From: Pseudorhodoferax sp. Leaf265
GTDB lineage: Bacteria > Pseudomonadota > Gammaproteobacteria > Burkholderiales > Burkholderiaceae_C
Direction: 5' to 3'
Length of the DNA: 64,000 bases
Assembly (NCBI RefSeq): GCF_001422365.1
Contig: NZ_LMMT01000001.1
Coordinates: 125,193-189,192 of the forward strand
Shown one piece after another: positions 27,313-36,396 of this stretch (the stretch's first letter is position 1; the number at the start of each line of letters is the position of its first letter). Under the pieces are notes generated by a model. That model did no database searches, was not told the origin of the DNA, and worked only from the letters and a program-made list of their open reading frames with translations. A program made the position numbers and the translations under genes.

Positions 27313-28549
27313 GGCCCTCGGCCGCAGGCGGGGCGGCTGCGGCGGGCGCACCACGTGCCGAGCCGGCGACCAGCTCGAAGCGGAACAGCCGGCATTCGAT
27401 GGGCCCGTTCCACATCGGCACGCGGCGCGATTCCTTCAGGCGCATGCGGCTGGGCAGCTTGGCGTCCGGCGTCAGCACCCAGGCCGTCCAGCCGGCGTAG
27501 TTGCGCTTCCAGTGGGTGGCCAGCTGCGGGAAGAAGTCACCGCCGTCGTCGGTCTGCGCGGTTTCGCGGCCGCCACGCTGCGGTTGTCCGAGCCGGTTGC
27601 CGGCCACGCCGGCCACGGCGATGCGCTCGCCGTAGGGCGGGTTCAGCAGCATGGTGCCGGCCTCGGCCGGCGGCATGCGCTGCAGCGCATCGCCACCGCG
27701 CAGTTGCACGGCCGCGGCGACACCGGCACGCTGGGCGTTGCGCTGCGCGAAGTCGACCATGCGGTGGGCCACGTCGCTGCCGAACACGGTGGTCGTCGGG
27801 GCATGCTGGGCGGCCTGGGCTTCCTCGCGCAGCGCGGCCCAGACATGGGCCTGGAACGGCGCCAGCCGCTCGAAGCCGAAGCGCCGGTGCAGGCCCGGCG
27901 CGATGCCGCAGGCGATCTGCGCGGCCTCGATGGCAATCGTGCCGCTGCCGCAGCACGGGTCGTACAAGGGGGTCTGGGCGTCCCAGCCGCTGGCCGCGAG
28001 CATGGCGGCGGCCAGCGTCTCCTTGAGCGGCGCGTCGCCCTTGTCCTCTCGCCAGCCGCGCTTGAACAGCGGCTCGCCCGAGCTGTCGATGTACAGCTGC
28101 AGCCGGTCGGTGGTCAGGTGGGCGTAGATGCGCACCTGCGGGAAGCGGGTGTCCACGTCGGGCCGGCTGCCGGTCTTGTCGCGGAAGCGGTCGGCGATGG
28201 CGTCCTTGATGCGCAGCGCCGCGAAGTTCAGGCTCTTGAGCGGGCTGTGCTGGGCCGTGAGTTCGATCTTGAAGCTCTGGCGCGGTGTGAACCAGGCCTC
28301 CCAGGCCACGTTGGCGGCGATCGCGTAAAGGTCCTGTTCCTGGCGGTAGTCGCCATGGGCCAGCTCGATCAGCACGCGCTGGCACAGCCGGCTGTGCAGG
28401 TTCAGCCGCATGGCATCGCGCCAGGAGGCACTGAGGCGCACGCCGGCACGGCGGGCCTGGACCGGGGCGGCGGCGATGCGCGCGGCCTCGTCGGCCAGCA
28501 TGGCTTCGACACCCGCCGCGCAGGGCAGGAACAAGCGCAGGTTTTGCAT
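27299..28549 (-). CDS. rlmL: THUMP-domain RNA methyltransferase, RlmL N-terminal type
   Basis: The 416-residue protein has a THUMP RNA-binding domain (residues about 45-155) and a class I methyltransferase with DPCCGSGTIAIEAA and the N6/N2-guanine motif NPPYGER. It corresponds to the N-terminal half of E. coli RlmL, which makes m2G2445 in 23S rRNA, without the RlmK half. A proline/alanine-rich tail closes the protein. It is 3 bp downstream of rpoN and overlaps the PIN gene. Confidence 0.85.
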   Translation of the reverse strand: MQNLRLFLPCAAGVEAMLADEAARIAAAPVQARRAGVRLSASWRDAMRLNLHSRLCQRVLIELAHGDYRQEQDLYAIAANVAWEAWFTPRQSFKIELTAQHSPLKSLNFAALRIKDAIADRFRDKTGSRPDVDTRFPQVRIYAHLTTDRLQLYIDSSGEPLFKRGWREDKGDAPLKETLAAAMLAASGWDAQTPLYDPCCGSGTIAIEAAQIACGIAPGLHRRFGFERLAPFQAHVWAALREEAQAAQHAPTTTVFGSDVAHRMVDFAQRNAQRAGVAAAVQLRGGDALQRMPPAEAGTMLLNPPYGERIAVAGVAGNRLGQPQRGGRETAQTDDGGDFFPQLATHWKRNYAGWTAWVLTPDAKLPSRMRLKESRRVPMWNGPIECRLFRFELVAGSARGAPAAAAPPAAEGHDAS

Positions 28550-28552
28550 GAC

Positions 28553-30136
28553 TTACAGCGCTTTGCGCAGGTTTGTTGGCGCAATGCGCAGGGCTTCGCG
28601 GTACTTGGCGACCGTGCGGCGGGCGCACTCGATGCCCTGCTCCTTGAGCATCTCGGACAGCTGGCTGTCCGACAGCGGCTTCTTCGGGTCCTCGGCGGTC
28701 ACGAACTGCTTGATCAGCGCGCGCACGGCCGTGCTGGACGCGTTGCCGCCGGTCTCGGTGCCCAGCGAGGAGCCGAAGAAGTACTTGAGCTCGAAGGTGC
28801 CGAAGGGCGTGGCCATGTACTTGGCCGTGGTCACGCGGCTGATCGTGGATTCGTGCAGGCCGAGCTCGTCGGCGATCTCGCGCAGCACCAGCGGGCGCAT
28901 GGCCAGCGCACCGTGCGTGAAGAAGTTCTTCTGCCGCTCGACGATGGCGTTGGACACGCGCAGGATGGTGTCGAAGCGCTGCTGGATGTTCTTGATGAAC
29001 CAGCGCGCCTCCTGCAGCCGCTGCTGCAGCGCCGCGGTGTCGGAGGCCTCGCGGCCGCCGCCGCGGTGCTGCTTGAGCGCGTTGGCGTAGATGTCGTGCA
29101 CGCGCAGGCGCGGCATCACGTCGGCATTGAGCTGGGCACGGAAGCGCACGTTGGCGCCACGCCCGCTCTTGACGACGATGACGTCGGGCACGATGACGTT
29201 GCGCTCCACGTCGACGAACTTGCGGCCCGGCTTGGGCTCGAGCCGCGTGATCAGCGCCAGCGCGGCCTTGATGCCGGCTTCGTTGTCGCCGCACAGGTTG
29301 GCCAGGCGGCGCAGGTCGCGCCGCGCCAGCAGGTCCATGGACTGGCGGCACATGCGCAGCGCGGTGCGCCGCAGCGGGGGCGGAATCTCGTCCTCGGGCA
29401 GGGCCCGGATCTGCAGCGCCAGGCATTCGCCCAGGTTGCGCGCGCCCACGCCGGGAGGCTCCAGGTTCTGCAGCAGGCGCAGGGCCACGGTGAAGCGGTG
29501 CACAAGCTCCTCGTGCGCCTCGGGGTCGTCGCCGGCGAAACCGGCGGCGAGCTCCTCCAGGCTGTCTTCGAGGTAGCCGTCGTCGTTGAGCGATTCGATC
29601 AGGAAGCGCAGCGCCGCCGTGTCCTCCTCGGACAGGCGCAGCGCCAGCGCCTGGCGATGCAGGAAGCTGGCGAGCGACTCCTGGCTGCGCGCCAGTTCGG
29701 TGGCATCGGCCTCGCCGTCCTCGCCCTGTGTGGCGCCGTTGCGCGGCAGCGCATCGCCGCCCCACTCGCCATCGTCGGGCGCCACGTCGTGGGTGCCGTC
29801 GCCACCCCAGTCGTGCTCGTCGGCCTGGCCGGTCAGCGGCGATTCGGATTCGCTGCGGCTCTCGGCCGGCGCCTCGGTGGCGTAGTCCAGCCCGCTGGAC
29901 ATCACGGCCTCGGTGTCGCGGTCTTCGTCGCGCACCGGGGTGTCGGCCTGGGCCAGGCCGAAATCCTCGCCCGGCGCCTCGTCCATGGACTGCTCCAGGA
30001 ACGGGTTCTCGTCGAGCATCTGCTCGACCTCCTGCGACAGCTCCAGCGTGGACAGCTGCAGCAGCCGGATCGACTGCTGCAGCTGGGGGGTCAGTGCCAG
30101 GTGCTGGGAGACGCGGAGCGAGAGGCCTTGCTTCAT
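28553..30136 (-). CDS. rpoN: RNA polymerase sigma-54 factor RpoN
   Basis: The 527-residue product has the glutamine-rich activator-contact region I (MKQGLSLRVSQHLALTPQLQQ), a long acidic linker region II (about 55-190), the core-binding region, the HTH, and the RpoN box ARRTVAKYREAL that reads the -24 element. It directs transcription from -24/-12 promoters together with AAA+ activators. It follows lptB by 14 bp, the same lptA-lptB-rpoN order as in enterobacteria. Confidence 0.97.
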   Translation of the reverse strand: MKQGLSLRVSQHLALTPQLQQSIRLLQLSTLELSQEVEQMLDENPFLEQSMDEAPGEDFGLAQADTPVRDEDRDTEAVMSSGLDYATEAPAESRSESESPLTGQADEHDWGGDGTHDVAPDDGEWGGDALPRNGATQGEDGEADATELARSQESLASFLHRQALALRLSEEDTAALRFLIESLNDDGYLEDSLEELAAGFAGDDPEAHEELVHRFTVALRLLQNLEPPGVGARNLGECLALQIRALPEDEIPPPLRRTALRMCRQSMDLLARRDLRRLANLCGDNEAGIKAALALITRLEPKPGRKFVDVERNVIVPDVIVVKSGRGANVRFRAQLNADVMPRLRVHDIYANALKQHRGGGREASDTAALQQRLQEARWFIKNIQQRFDTILRVSNAIVERQKNFFTHGALAMRPLVLREIADELGLHESTISRVTTAKYMATPFGTFELKYFFGSSLGTETGGNASSTAVRALIKQFVTAEDPKKPLSDSQLSEMLKEQGIECARRTVAKYREALRIAPTNLRKAL

Positions 30137-30150
30137 CGGGGAAGGGGGCC

Positions 30151-30927
30151 TTACATCCGGAAGTGCTCGCCGAGGTAGACCCGGCGCACTTCGGCGTTGT
30201 CGACGATCTCCGCGGGCGTGCCCTTGGCCAGCACCCGGCCCTCGCTGATGATGTAGGCGTGGTCGCAGATGCCCAGCGTCTCGCGCACGTTGTGGTCGGT
30301 GATCAGCACGCCGATCCCACGGCCCTTCAGGAAGCTCACGATGCGCTGGATCTCGATCACGGCGATCGGGTCGATGCCGGCGAAGGGCTCGTCCAGCAGG
30401 ATGAAGCGCGGCTGCGTGGCCAGCGCGCGCGCGATCTCCACGCGCCGGCGCTCGCCGCCGGACAGCGCCAGCGCCGAGGAGTCGCGCAGGTGGTCCACGC
30501 GCAGGTCCTGCAGGAGACCTGTCAGGCGCGCTTCGATCTCACTGCGGGTGAGCGTCTTGCCCTCGGGCGTGCGCTGCAGCTCCAGCACGGCGCGCACGTT
30601 CTCCTCGACCGTCAGCTTGCGGAAGATCGAGGCCTCCTGCGGCAGGTAGGACAGGCCCAGGCTGGAACGCCGGTGGATCGGCATGTGCTCGACCGACTGG
30701 CCGTCGATGGCGATGTGGCCGCCATCGGCCCGCACCAGGCCCACGATCATGTAGAAGGAGGTGGTCTTGCCGGCGCCATTGGGACCCAGCAGGCCCACGA
30801 CCTCACCCTTGTTGACGGTCAGCGAGACGTCGTGCACCACCTTGCGGCTGCCGTACGATTTCTCCAGCTGGCGCGCCACCAGGCGGCTGCCGCCCACCTC
30901 GCCGAAGGCACTGTCCGCGGCCCCCAC
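30151..30927 (-). CDS. lptB: LPS export ABC transporter ATPase LptB
   Basis: The 258-residue ATPase powers lipopolysaccharide extraction from the inner membrane. It has Walker [10 protein letters not shown], signature LSGGERRRVEIARAL, Walker B FILLDEPFAGID and the LptB-typical ending YLGEHFRM. The GTG at 30927, one base after the lptA stop, was chosen. Further upstream the frame runs through lptA antigenless sequence unlike the family. It lies between lptA and rpoN. Confidence 0.95.
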   Translation of the reverse strand: MGAADSAFGEVGGSRLVARQLEKSYGSRKVVHDVSLTVNKGEVVGLLGPNGAGKTTSFYMIVGLVRADGGHIAIDGQSVEHMPIHRRSSLGLSYLPQEASIFRKLTVEENVRAVLELQRTPEGKTLTRSEIEARLTGLLQDLRVDHLRDSSALALSGGERRRVEIARALATQPRFILLDEPFAGIDPIAVIEIQRIVSFLKGRGIGVLITDHNVRETLGICDHAYIISEGRVLAKGTPAEIVDNAEVRRVYLGEHFRM

Positions 30928-30928
30928 C

Positions 30929-31543
30929 TCAGTTCTTCTCCGTGCTGCCGAGCCGGGTGCTGGGCTTGAGCGGCGCGCTCGGCTGTACCGGGGCCTTGGG
31001 CGCACTGGCGGCCGGCGCTGGCGACAGCATGGCGCGCACGCGCGTGTCGGGACTGGTGCTGCCGGGCTTGGCCGCATCGACGGTGAAGACCTCGGTCACG
31101 TTGTTGTAGACGATGACGTTGCCCGTCACCTCGTCGTTCATGGTGCTGCCGACGAAGCGGCGCATCACCGCGCGGCGGGTGAAGATGACCTTGTCGGCCT
31201 TGCCGTCGTAGTCGATCACCTCGCCCTGGCCCTCGACATACTCGTCCACGCCCTCGCGCTTCTCGCGGTAGTAGGCCAGCTCGCCCGGCGCCGCGGTGAT
31301 GGTGGCGAACTGGTAGCCCTGGGCGTCCTTGCGCACCTCCACGCGTGCCCCACGCGCCAGGATCGTGCCCTTGGTCACGACCACGCGGCCCGTGAACACA
31401 TTGACCTGCTTGAGGTCGTCGTAGCGCATGGCATCGGCCTCGACGTTCATGGGCTTGTCGCGGTCGGCACGTTCGGCCAGCGCCAGTCCGGAAGACAGGG
31501 CAAGGGTCAGGCTGACGAGGAAGGAGGCGGTGGTGGGTTTCAT
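30929..31543 (-). CDS. lptA: Periplasmic LPS transport protein LptA
   Basis: The 204-residue protein has a signal peptide (MKPTTASFLVSLTLALSSGLALA) and the OstA/LptA beta-jellyroll: MNVEADAMRYDDLKQVNVFTG, ILARGARVEV, VDEYVEGQGEVIDYDG, DEVTGNVIVYNN. It bridges LPS from inner to outer membrane in the Lpt complex. The proline/alanine tail after residue 175 is low complexity. An alternative GTG lies 9 bp upstream. Confidence 0.93.
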   Translation of the reverse strand: MKPTTASFLVSLTLALSSGLALAERADRDKPMNVEADAMRYDDLKQVNVFTGRVVVTKGTILARGARVEVRKDAQGYQFATITAAPGELAYYREKREGVDEYVEGQGEVIDYDGKADKVIFTRRAVMRRFVGSTMNDEVTGNVIVYNNVTEVFTVDAAKPGSTSPDTRVRAMLSPAPAASAPKAPVQPSAPLKPSTRLGSTEKN

Positions 31544-31590
31544 GAAAGGCACGAATCTTGCTCGGCCATTGTAGCGGGCGTGAGCGAATG

Positions 31591-31621
31591 CAAAAACGAC
31601 ATGGCCCGCTGATGCGGGCCA
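31591..31621 (-). terminator. Intrinsic terminator after dsbA
   Basis: On the minus strand, the perfect 8-bp stem TGGCCCGC/GCGGGCCA (31602-31609, 31614-31621, 4-nt loop) is followed by GTCGTTTTTG. It lies 26 bp after the dsbA stop and separates it from lptA. Confidence 0.85.
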
Positions 31622-31646
31622 TTGTGCAGTGCAATATCGCCGCAGT

Positions 31647-32294
31647 CTACGACTTGGCCTTGCCGCGCTGCTCGGCGATCAACTGGTCGGTGACGGTCAG
31701 CGCGCGGTTCATGTTCTGCGCCAGCGTGCCATCGGTGTAGTAGCGGCCGTTGACGCCGATGGCGGGCACGCCGGCCAGCTTGTAAGCGTCCTGCAGCTGC
31801 GTGGCCTTGCGCACCTTGGTGGCCACGTTGAACGAGTTGTAGGTCTCGGTGAACTTGGCCTTGTCCAGGCCCTGGCTGGCGGCCCAGGCGATCACGGTGT
31901 CGTCGGTGTTCAGGCGCTGCTTGTCCACGTGGATGGCGTAGAAGGCCTTGCGGTGCAGTTCATCGACCTTGCCCAGCGCCTCCAGCGCGTAGTAGAGCTT
32001 TTGCAGCGGCACGAAGTCGTTGCGGAAGGCCACGGGCGCGCGGCGGAAGGCCACGTCCTTGGGCAGTTGCTTGACCCAGGACTCCAGCGCCGGCTCGAAG
32101 GCGTTGCAGTGCGGACAGGCGTACCAGAAGAACTCGACCACCTCGATCTTGCCCGCCGGGGCTTCGGTGCCGGCTGGCTTGTCCAGCACCAGGTAATCGG
32201 TACCGGCCTTGGCTTGCGCCCATGCGGCGGGGGCCTGGGTCAGGCCCAGTGCGGACACGGCCAGGCCGGCTTTCGAGAACTCACGACGTTTCAT
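31647..32294 (-). CDS. dsbA: Thiol:disulfide interchange protein DsbA
   Basis: The 215-residue periplasmic thioredoxin-fold oxidase has a signal peptide beginning MKRREFSKAG, active site C60-PH-C63 in FWYACPHCNAF, and cis-proline loop AGVPAIGVNG. It introduces disulfides into exported proteins and is re-oxidised by DsbB. AGGAG precedes the ATG at 32294 by 7 nt, which favours this start over one 14 codons upstream. Confidence 0.93.
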   Translation of the reverse strand: MKRREFSKAGLAVSALGLTQAPAAWAQAKAGTDYLVLDKPAGTEAPAGKIEVVEFFWYACPHCNAFEPALESWVKQLPKDVAFRRAPVAFRNDFVPLQKLYYALEALGKVDELHRKAFYAIHVDKQRLNTDDTVIAWAASQGLDKAKFTETYNSFNVATKVRKATQLQDAYKLAGVPAIGVNGRYYTDGTLAQNMNRALTVTDQLIAEQRGKAKS

Positions 32295-32359
32295 TGGTTT
32301 CACTCCTAGGGCCGGTGTGACCGGCATCGGTCGCAAAAAGTTTCAATCCGCAAGGGGCT

Positions 32360-33082
32360 TCAGCGCTGCACGCGCACCAGGGCCGAATCGGCACCCGTGC
32401 CGTCCAGCCGCGCCTTGGTGCGTTCGGCATCCTCGCGCGAACGGTAGGGGCCCATGCGCACGCGGTAGACGGTGCGCCCGGCCTGCTCGCGCTCGGTCAC
32501 CCGGGCTTCCAGGCCCATCATGGCCAGGCGCGCGCGCTGGGCTTCGGCATCGTCGGCGGTGCGGAAGGCACCGGCCTGCACGAAGTAGTCGAACGGGTCT
32601 GCCGCCGGCGCAGCGGCGGGCGCGGGCGTGCCACCCGCGCGGGCACGCGCCAGGTCGCCGAGCGGATCGGCCGAAGGCGTGGTGGGCCGCGCCGTGGCCG
32701 GTGCGCTGTCCACGCGGGGGGCGGGGGCCGGGGCCGGCACGGCCACCGCGGGCGGCGGCACGGGCGTGGCCGCGGGGGCGGAGGCGGAGGCGGGGGCGGT
32801 CGCAGCAGGGCGGGCCGGGTTGCGACCGTGCAGCGGCGCGTTCGGATCCCAGTTCTGGTTCTTGCGCGTCTCGGCGTCGTCGTCGACCGGCCGGCCCGAC
32901 GGGGTCTTGCCGCTCATGAAGGGCACCGGCACCTTGGTCACGTAGACCGCCATGGCCAGCGCCGCCACCAGGCCCACGACCACACCGGCAATGAAACCGA
33001 CGATGGTGCCGCCGGTCTGTCCCCGCCCCGCCTTGGCGCCGGACTTGGCCGCCGGCCGCTTGCGTTGTTGTGCTTGCGTCAT
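32360..33082 (-). CDS. SPOR-domain membrane protein, FtsN-like
   Basis: The 240-residue protein has a lysine/arginine-rich cytoplasmic start, one membrane helix (about 27-48), a long proline/alanine-rich periplasmic linker, and a C-terminal SPOR domain (DYFVQAGAFRTADDAEAQRARL ... split at YRVRMGPYRSREDAE). SPOR domains bind denuded septal peptidoglycan, so it probably takes part in cell division like FtsN. It sits between argS and dsbA, 7 bp after argS. Confidence 0.88.
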   Translation of the reverse strand: MTQAQQRKRPAAKSGAKAGRGQTGGTIVGFIAGVVVGLVAALAMAVYVTKVPVPFMSGKTPSGRPVDDDAETRKNQNWDPNAPLHGRNPARPAATAPASASAPAATPVPPPAVAVPAPAPAPRVDSAPATARPTTPSADPLGDLARARAGGTPAPAAAPAADPFDYFVQAGAFRTADDAEAQRARLAMMGLEARVTEREQAGRTVYRVRMGPYRSREDAERTKARLDGTGADSALVRVQR

Positions 33083-33089
33083 CGGGGTG

Positions 33090-34763
33090 TCACATCTTCT
33101 CGGGCGCGCTCACGCCCAGTTGCGCCAGGCCGTTGCGCAGCACCTGCGCCGTGGCCGCGACCAGCGCCACGCGCGCGGTGCGCACGGCCGGCTCGTCGAC
33201 CAGGATGCGCTCGGCGTCGTAGTAGCTGTGGTAGCTGGACGCCAGCTCGCGCAGGTAAAAGCTCACGTCGTGCGGCGCGAAATCGGCCGCCGCGTTGGTC
33301 AGCATGTCAGGGTACTTGGCCAGCAGCTGCATCAGCGCATCGGCCTGCGGGCTCTGCAGCGCAGACAGGTCGGCACCGGCCAGGCTGGCGCGGTCGCCGC
33401 CCCAGGCCGCCAGCACCGAGCAGATGCGCGCATGGGCGTACTGCACGTAATAGACCGGGTTGTCGTTGCTCTGGGCGATGGCCAGGTCGACGTCGAACAC
33501 GTACTCGGTGTCCGGCTTGCGGCTCAGCAGAAAGAAGCGCACGGCGTCCTTGCTGGTCCATTCGATCAGGTCGCGCAGCGTGACGTAGCTGCCGGCGCGC
33601 TTGGAGATCTTGACCTCCTGGCCACCGCGCATGACGCGCACCATGGTGTGCAGCACGTAGTCGGGGTAGCCCTCGGGAATGCCGACATTGGCGGCCTGCA
33701 GGCCGGCGCGCACGCGCGCGATGGTGCCGTGGTGATCGGTGCCCTGGATGTTGACGACCTTGGTGAAGCCGCGTTCCCACTTGGCGATGTGGTAGGCCAC
33801 GTCGGGCACGAAGTAGGTGTAGCCGCCTTCGGACTTGCGCATCACGCGGTCTTTGTCGTCGCCGTAGTCGGTCGACTTGAGCCACAGCGCCCCGTCCTGC
33901 TCGTAAGTCTTGCCCGAGGCCTGCATGCGCGCCACGGCATCGTCCACGCGGCCCGAGGTGTACAGGCTGGACTCCAGGTAGAAATTGTCGAAGCGCACCT
34001 GGAAAGCCTTCAGGTCCAGGTCTTGCTCGCGGCGCAGGTAGGCCACGGCGAACTCGCGCACCGAATCCAGGTCGTCCACATCGCCGCTGGCCGTGACCTC
34101 GCGGTCGTCGGCCTTGACCGTCTTCTTGGCCAGGAAGTCGGCCGCGATGTCGCCGATGTAGTCGCCGTTGTAGGCGGCCTCGGGCCAGCCGGCGTCGCCG
34201 GGCTTGACGCCCCTGGCGCGCAGCTGCGTGGAGTTGGCCAAGGTGGCGATCTGCACACCGGCGTCGTTGTAATAGAACTCGCGGTACACGTCCCAGCCCT
34301 GCGACTGGTACAGGTTGCAGATCGCGTCGCCCAGGGCCGCCTGGCGGCCATGGCCCACGTGCAGCGGGCCGGTGGGGTTGGCCGAGACAAATTCCACGAG
34401 CACCTTGCGGCCGTTGGCCGGCTGCACACCGAAGCGTTCGCCCTGGGCCAGCACCTCGCGCACGACCTGCTGCCTGGCCTCGGGCTTGAGCTTCAGGTTC
34501 AGGAAGCCGGGGCCGGCGATGTCGATGGCGGCGACCCATTGCGCCACGGCCGGCTGCGCCAGCAGCGCGGTGCGCAACTGCTCGCCGAGCTGGCGCGGGT
34601 TGAGCTTGAGCGGCTTGGCCAGTTGCATGGCCGCTGTGCAGGCCAGGTCGCCGTGGGCGGCGACCTTGGGCGTTTCGAAGGCTGCACGGGCGCCAGCGCC
34701 GGGGGAAACCTGCTCCAGCGCAGTGCCCAGTGCGGCCAGCAATTCTTGTTTGACGGAGAACAT
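33090..34763 (-). CDS. argS: Arginyl-tRNA synthetase
   Basis: The 557-residue class I synthetase has the N-terminal Add-1 domain, the HIGH-type motif HVGHG within [16 protein letters not shown], the YYNDAG segment, a KMSKS-like KISKRAG, and the C-terminal DALR anticodon-binding domain. It charges tRNA-Arg. The start [12 protein letters not shown] is favoured over an ATG eight codons upstream. Length is normal for ArgRS. Confidence 0.97.
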   Translation of the reverse strand: MFSVKQELLAALGTALEQVSPGAGARAAFETPKVAAHGDLACTAAMQLAKPLKLNPRQLGEQLRTALLAQPAVAQWVAAIDIAGPGFLNLKLKPEARQQVVREVLAQGERFGVQPANGRKVLVEFVSANPTGPLHVGHGRQAALGDAICNLYQSQGWDVYREFYYNDAGVQIATLANSTQLRARGVKPGDAGWPEAAYNGDYIGDIAADFLAKKTVKADDREVTASGDVDDLDSVREFAVAYLRREQDLDLKAFQVRFDNFYLESSLYTSGRVDDAVARMQASGKTYEQDGALWLKSTDYGDDKDRVMRKSEGGYTYFVPDVAYHIAKWERGFTKVVNIQGTDHHGTIARVRAGLQAANVGIPEGYPDYVLHTMVRVMRGGQEVKISKRAGSYVTLRDLIEWTSKDAVRFFLLSRKPDTEYVFDVDLAIAQSNDNPVYYVQYAHARICSVLAAWGGDRASLAGADLSALQSPQADALMQLLAKYPDMLTNAAADFAPHDVSFYLRELASSYHSYYDAERILVDEPAVRTARVALVAATAQVLRNGLAQLGVSAPEKM

Positions 34764-34812
34764 CCGCGGGATTTTAGGTGGCGCCATCGCGCCACCCGGT
34801 TACACATCGGGC

Positions 34813-35370
34813 TCAGGGCGCGCCCACCGGCAGTGCGGCGTAGGCCAGGGTGTCAGGCACGGGGCTGGCCGGCGGCTGCACCAGGCCACGGGCGACCAGC
34901 CAGCGGCCCTTCACCACCAGCGTCTGGCCGCCTTGCAGCCAGGGCAGCGGTGCAGCATCTGGCAGGCGCTCGGCCACCAAGTCGGTATGCTGGCTGGCCG
35001 GTTCGGCAGCGCTTGCGGTATGCACCTGCAACCACCCGCCCAGCGGACCGGCGTGCGGCGACGCCAGCGTGCAGACCCAGCGCGAGATGTCACACAGGAA
35101 GGGGCGCATGCGCGCGCTCCAGGGCGTGGGTTCGCGCAGCAGGCGCAGGTAGGCGTCTTCTTCCAGCACCCGGGCGTCGCGCAGGCCGTACAGCGTGAGA
35201 TAGCGTGGGCCGCGCTGCGGCCACAGCGCGGCATAGCGGCGCGCCCACTGCATGCCGGGCACGGTCAGGCGCTCGGGCACATGTTCCTCGGCATGCCAGC
35301 GCTCGTATTCGGTCGCGTGCGCAGGGTCCACGCCGTTCCACAACGCGAGCAATGCCCTGGCTTCAGGCAT
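34813..35370 (-). CDS. Uncharacterised protein, dimeric alpha/beta-barrel-like N-terminus
   Basis: No firm family assignment. The 185-residue product begins with a region (ALLALWNGVDPAHATEYERW, HVPERLTVPGMQWARRY) that resembles small EthD/ABM-type ferredoxin-like barrels, in which a WH pair lines the active site. The second half is unlike anything recognised. It overlaps the alcohol dehydrogenase gene by 8 bp and is the last gene of the tctC-adh operon, so it likely serves the same pathway. A hairpin without T-run (34777-34796) lies between its end and argS. Confidence 0.65.
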   Translation of the reverse strand: MPEARALLALWNGVDPAHATEYERWHAEEHVPERLTVPGMQWARRYAALWPQRGPRYLTLYGLRDARVLEEDAYLRLLREPTPWSARMRPFLCDISRWVCTLASPHAGPLGGWLQVHTASAAEPASQHTDLVAERLPDAAPLPWLQGGQTLVVKGRWLVARGLVQPPASPVPDTLAYAALPVGAP

Positions 35371-36391
35371 CGCCCACCTCCGGGCACAGCAGCACCTTGC
35401 TGGCCTGCCTGCCATGGGCGAGTGCGAAGCCCTCATGGGCCCGGGCCAGCGGCAGCACATGGCTGACCATGGGGCGCAGCACCGCGTCCATCTCGCCCAT
35501 CAGCGCAAGCGCCAGCGGCCAATCGGACTCGGGCGGGCGGAAGGAGCCGCGCAGCTGCTGCTGGTTGCGCACCAGCGGCGTGAGATCCAGCGCGAGCGGC
35601 CGGGCGTGGATGCCGGTCACGACCACCGTGCCATTGCGGCGCAGCAGCGCCAGCGCCTCGGTGATGGTCTCGGGCACGCCGGTGGCCTCGAACACGAGGT
35701 CGAAGGGCGCGCCGCCCGTATGGAGCCGCGTGCCGTCGGCCAGCGACTGGGTCTTCACATCGACCAACGCCTCGAAGCCCATGGCGCGCAGCGCGTCGAA
35801 GCGGGCCGCGTCGTCGCAACCGCTGACCACGACCTGGGCGGCGCCCGCGCGCCGGGCCAGCGCCGCGATGCCCTGGCCGATGGTGCCGGGGCCCATGACC
35901 AGCACGCGCAGGCCGGCCACGTCGCCCGCGGTGCGCAGCGCCTGCATGGAGATGGTGAGCGGCTCGGTCAGCGCGGCCATGTCATCGCTGAGGCTGTCGG
36001 GCACGGGCACGCAGTTGCGCTGCGGCACGCGCACCCAGGGCGCGAAGGCGCCGTCGCGCGTCATGCCGATGCCGCGGCGGCGCTCGCAGGCGTCGTGGCG
36101 GCCGTCCGTGCAGGCCGCGCAGACGCCGCAGGTGACCGAGGGCCGCACCACCACGCGGCGGCCGGCCAGCGGGCCGTTCTGCGCCACGCCCACGAACTCG
36201 TGCCCGATGGTGACCGGGATGCTGGGCGCGATGAAGGCGTAGCTCGGCGTCCAGTCGTCCACGTGCAGGTCGCTGCCGCAGATGCCGGTGGCGCGCACGC
36301 GCACCAGCACCTCGCCGGCGCCGGCCTCGGGCACGGGAACCTCGACCAGTTCAAGCCCGGCCGCCGGGCTGGTTTTCTGCAGTGCAAGCAT
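35363..36391 (-). CDS. Zinc-dependent medium-chain alcohol dehydrogenase
   Basis: The 342-residue MDR enzyme has catalytic-zinc ligands in GICGSDLH and GHEFVG, structural-zinc cysteines in CGVCAACTDGRHDAC, and a Rossmann motif VLVMGPGTIGQGIAALA. The pattern is that of sorbitol/threonine/butanediol dehydrogenases, which oxidise a secondary alcohol of a polyol or hydroxy acid with NAD(P). It lies between a Bug-type binding protein (5 bp upstream) and an unknown gene (8-bp overlap), so it probably acts on the compound that is taken up. The exact substrate is unknown. Confidence 0.88.
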   Translation of the reverse strand: MLALQKTSPAAGLELVEVPVPEAGAGEVLVRVRATGICGSDLHVDDWTPSYAFIAPSIPVTIGHEFVGVAQNGPLAGRRVVVRPSVTCGVCAACTDGRHDACERRRGIGMTRDGAFAPWVRVPQRNCVPVPDSLSDDMAALTEPLTISMQALRTAGDVAGLRVLVMGPGTIGQGIAALARRAGAAQVVVSGCDDAARFDALRAMGFEALVDVKTQSLADGTRLHTGGAPFDLVFEATGVPETITEALALLRRNGTVVVTGIHARPLALDLTPLVRNQQQLRGSFRPPESDWPLALALMGEMDAVLRPMVSHVLPLARAHEGFALAHGRQASKVLLCPEVGDA

Positions 36392-36396
36392 GGCGG

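Noticed and set aside
34777-34796. Terminator between the unknown gene at 34813 and argS (GGTGGCG/CGCCACC stem).
   Set aside because: Seven-bp stem but the following bases are TAAAATCCC, not a T-run. Left as a possible RNA hairpin only.
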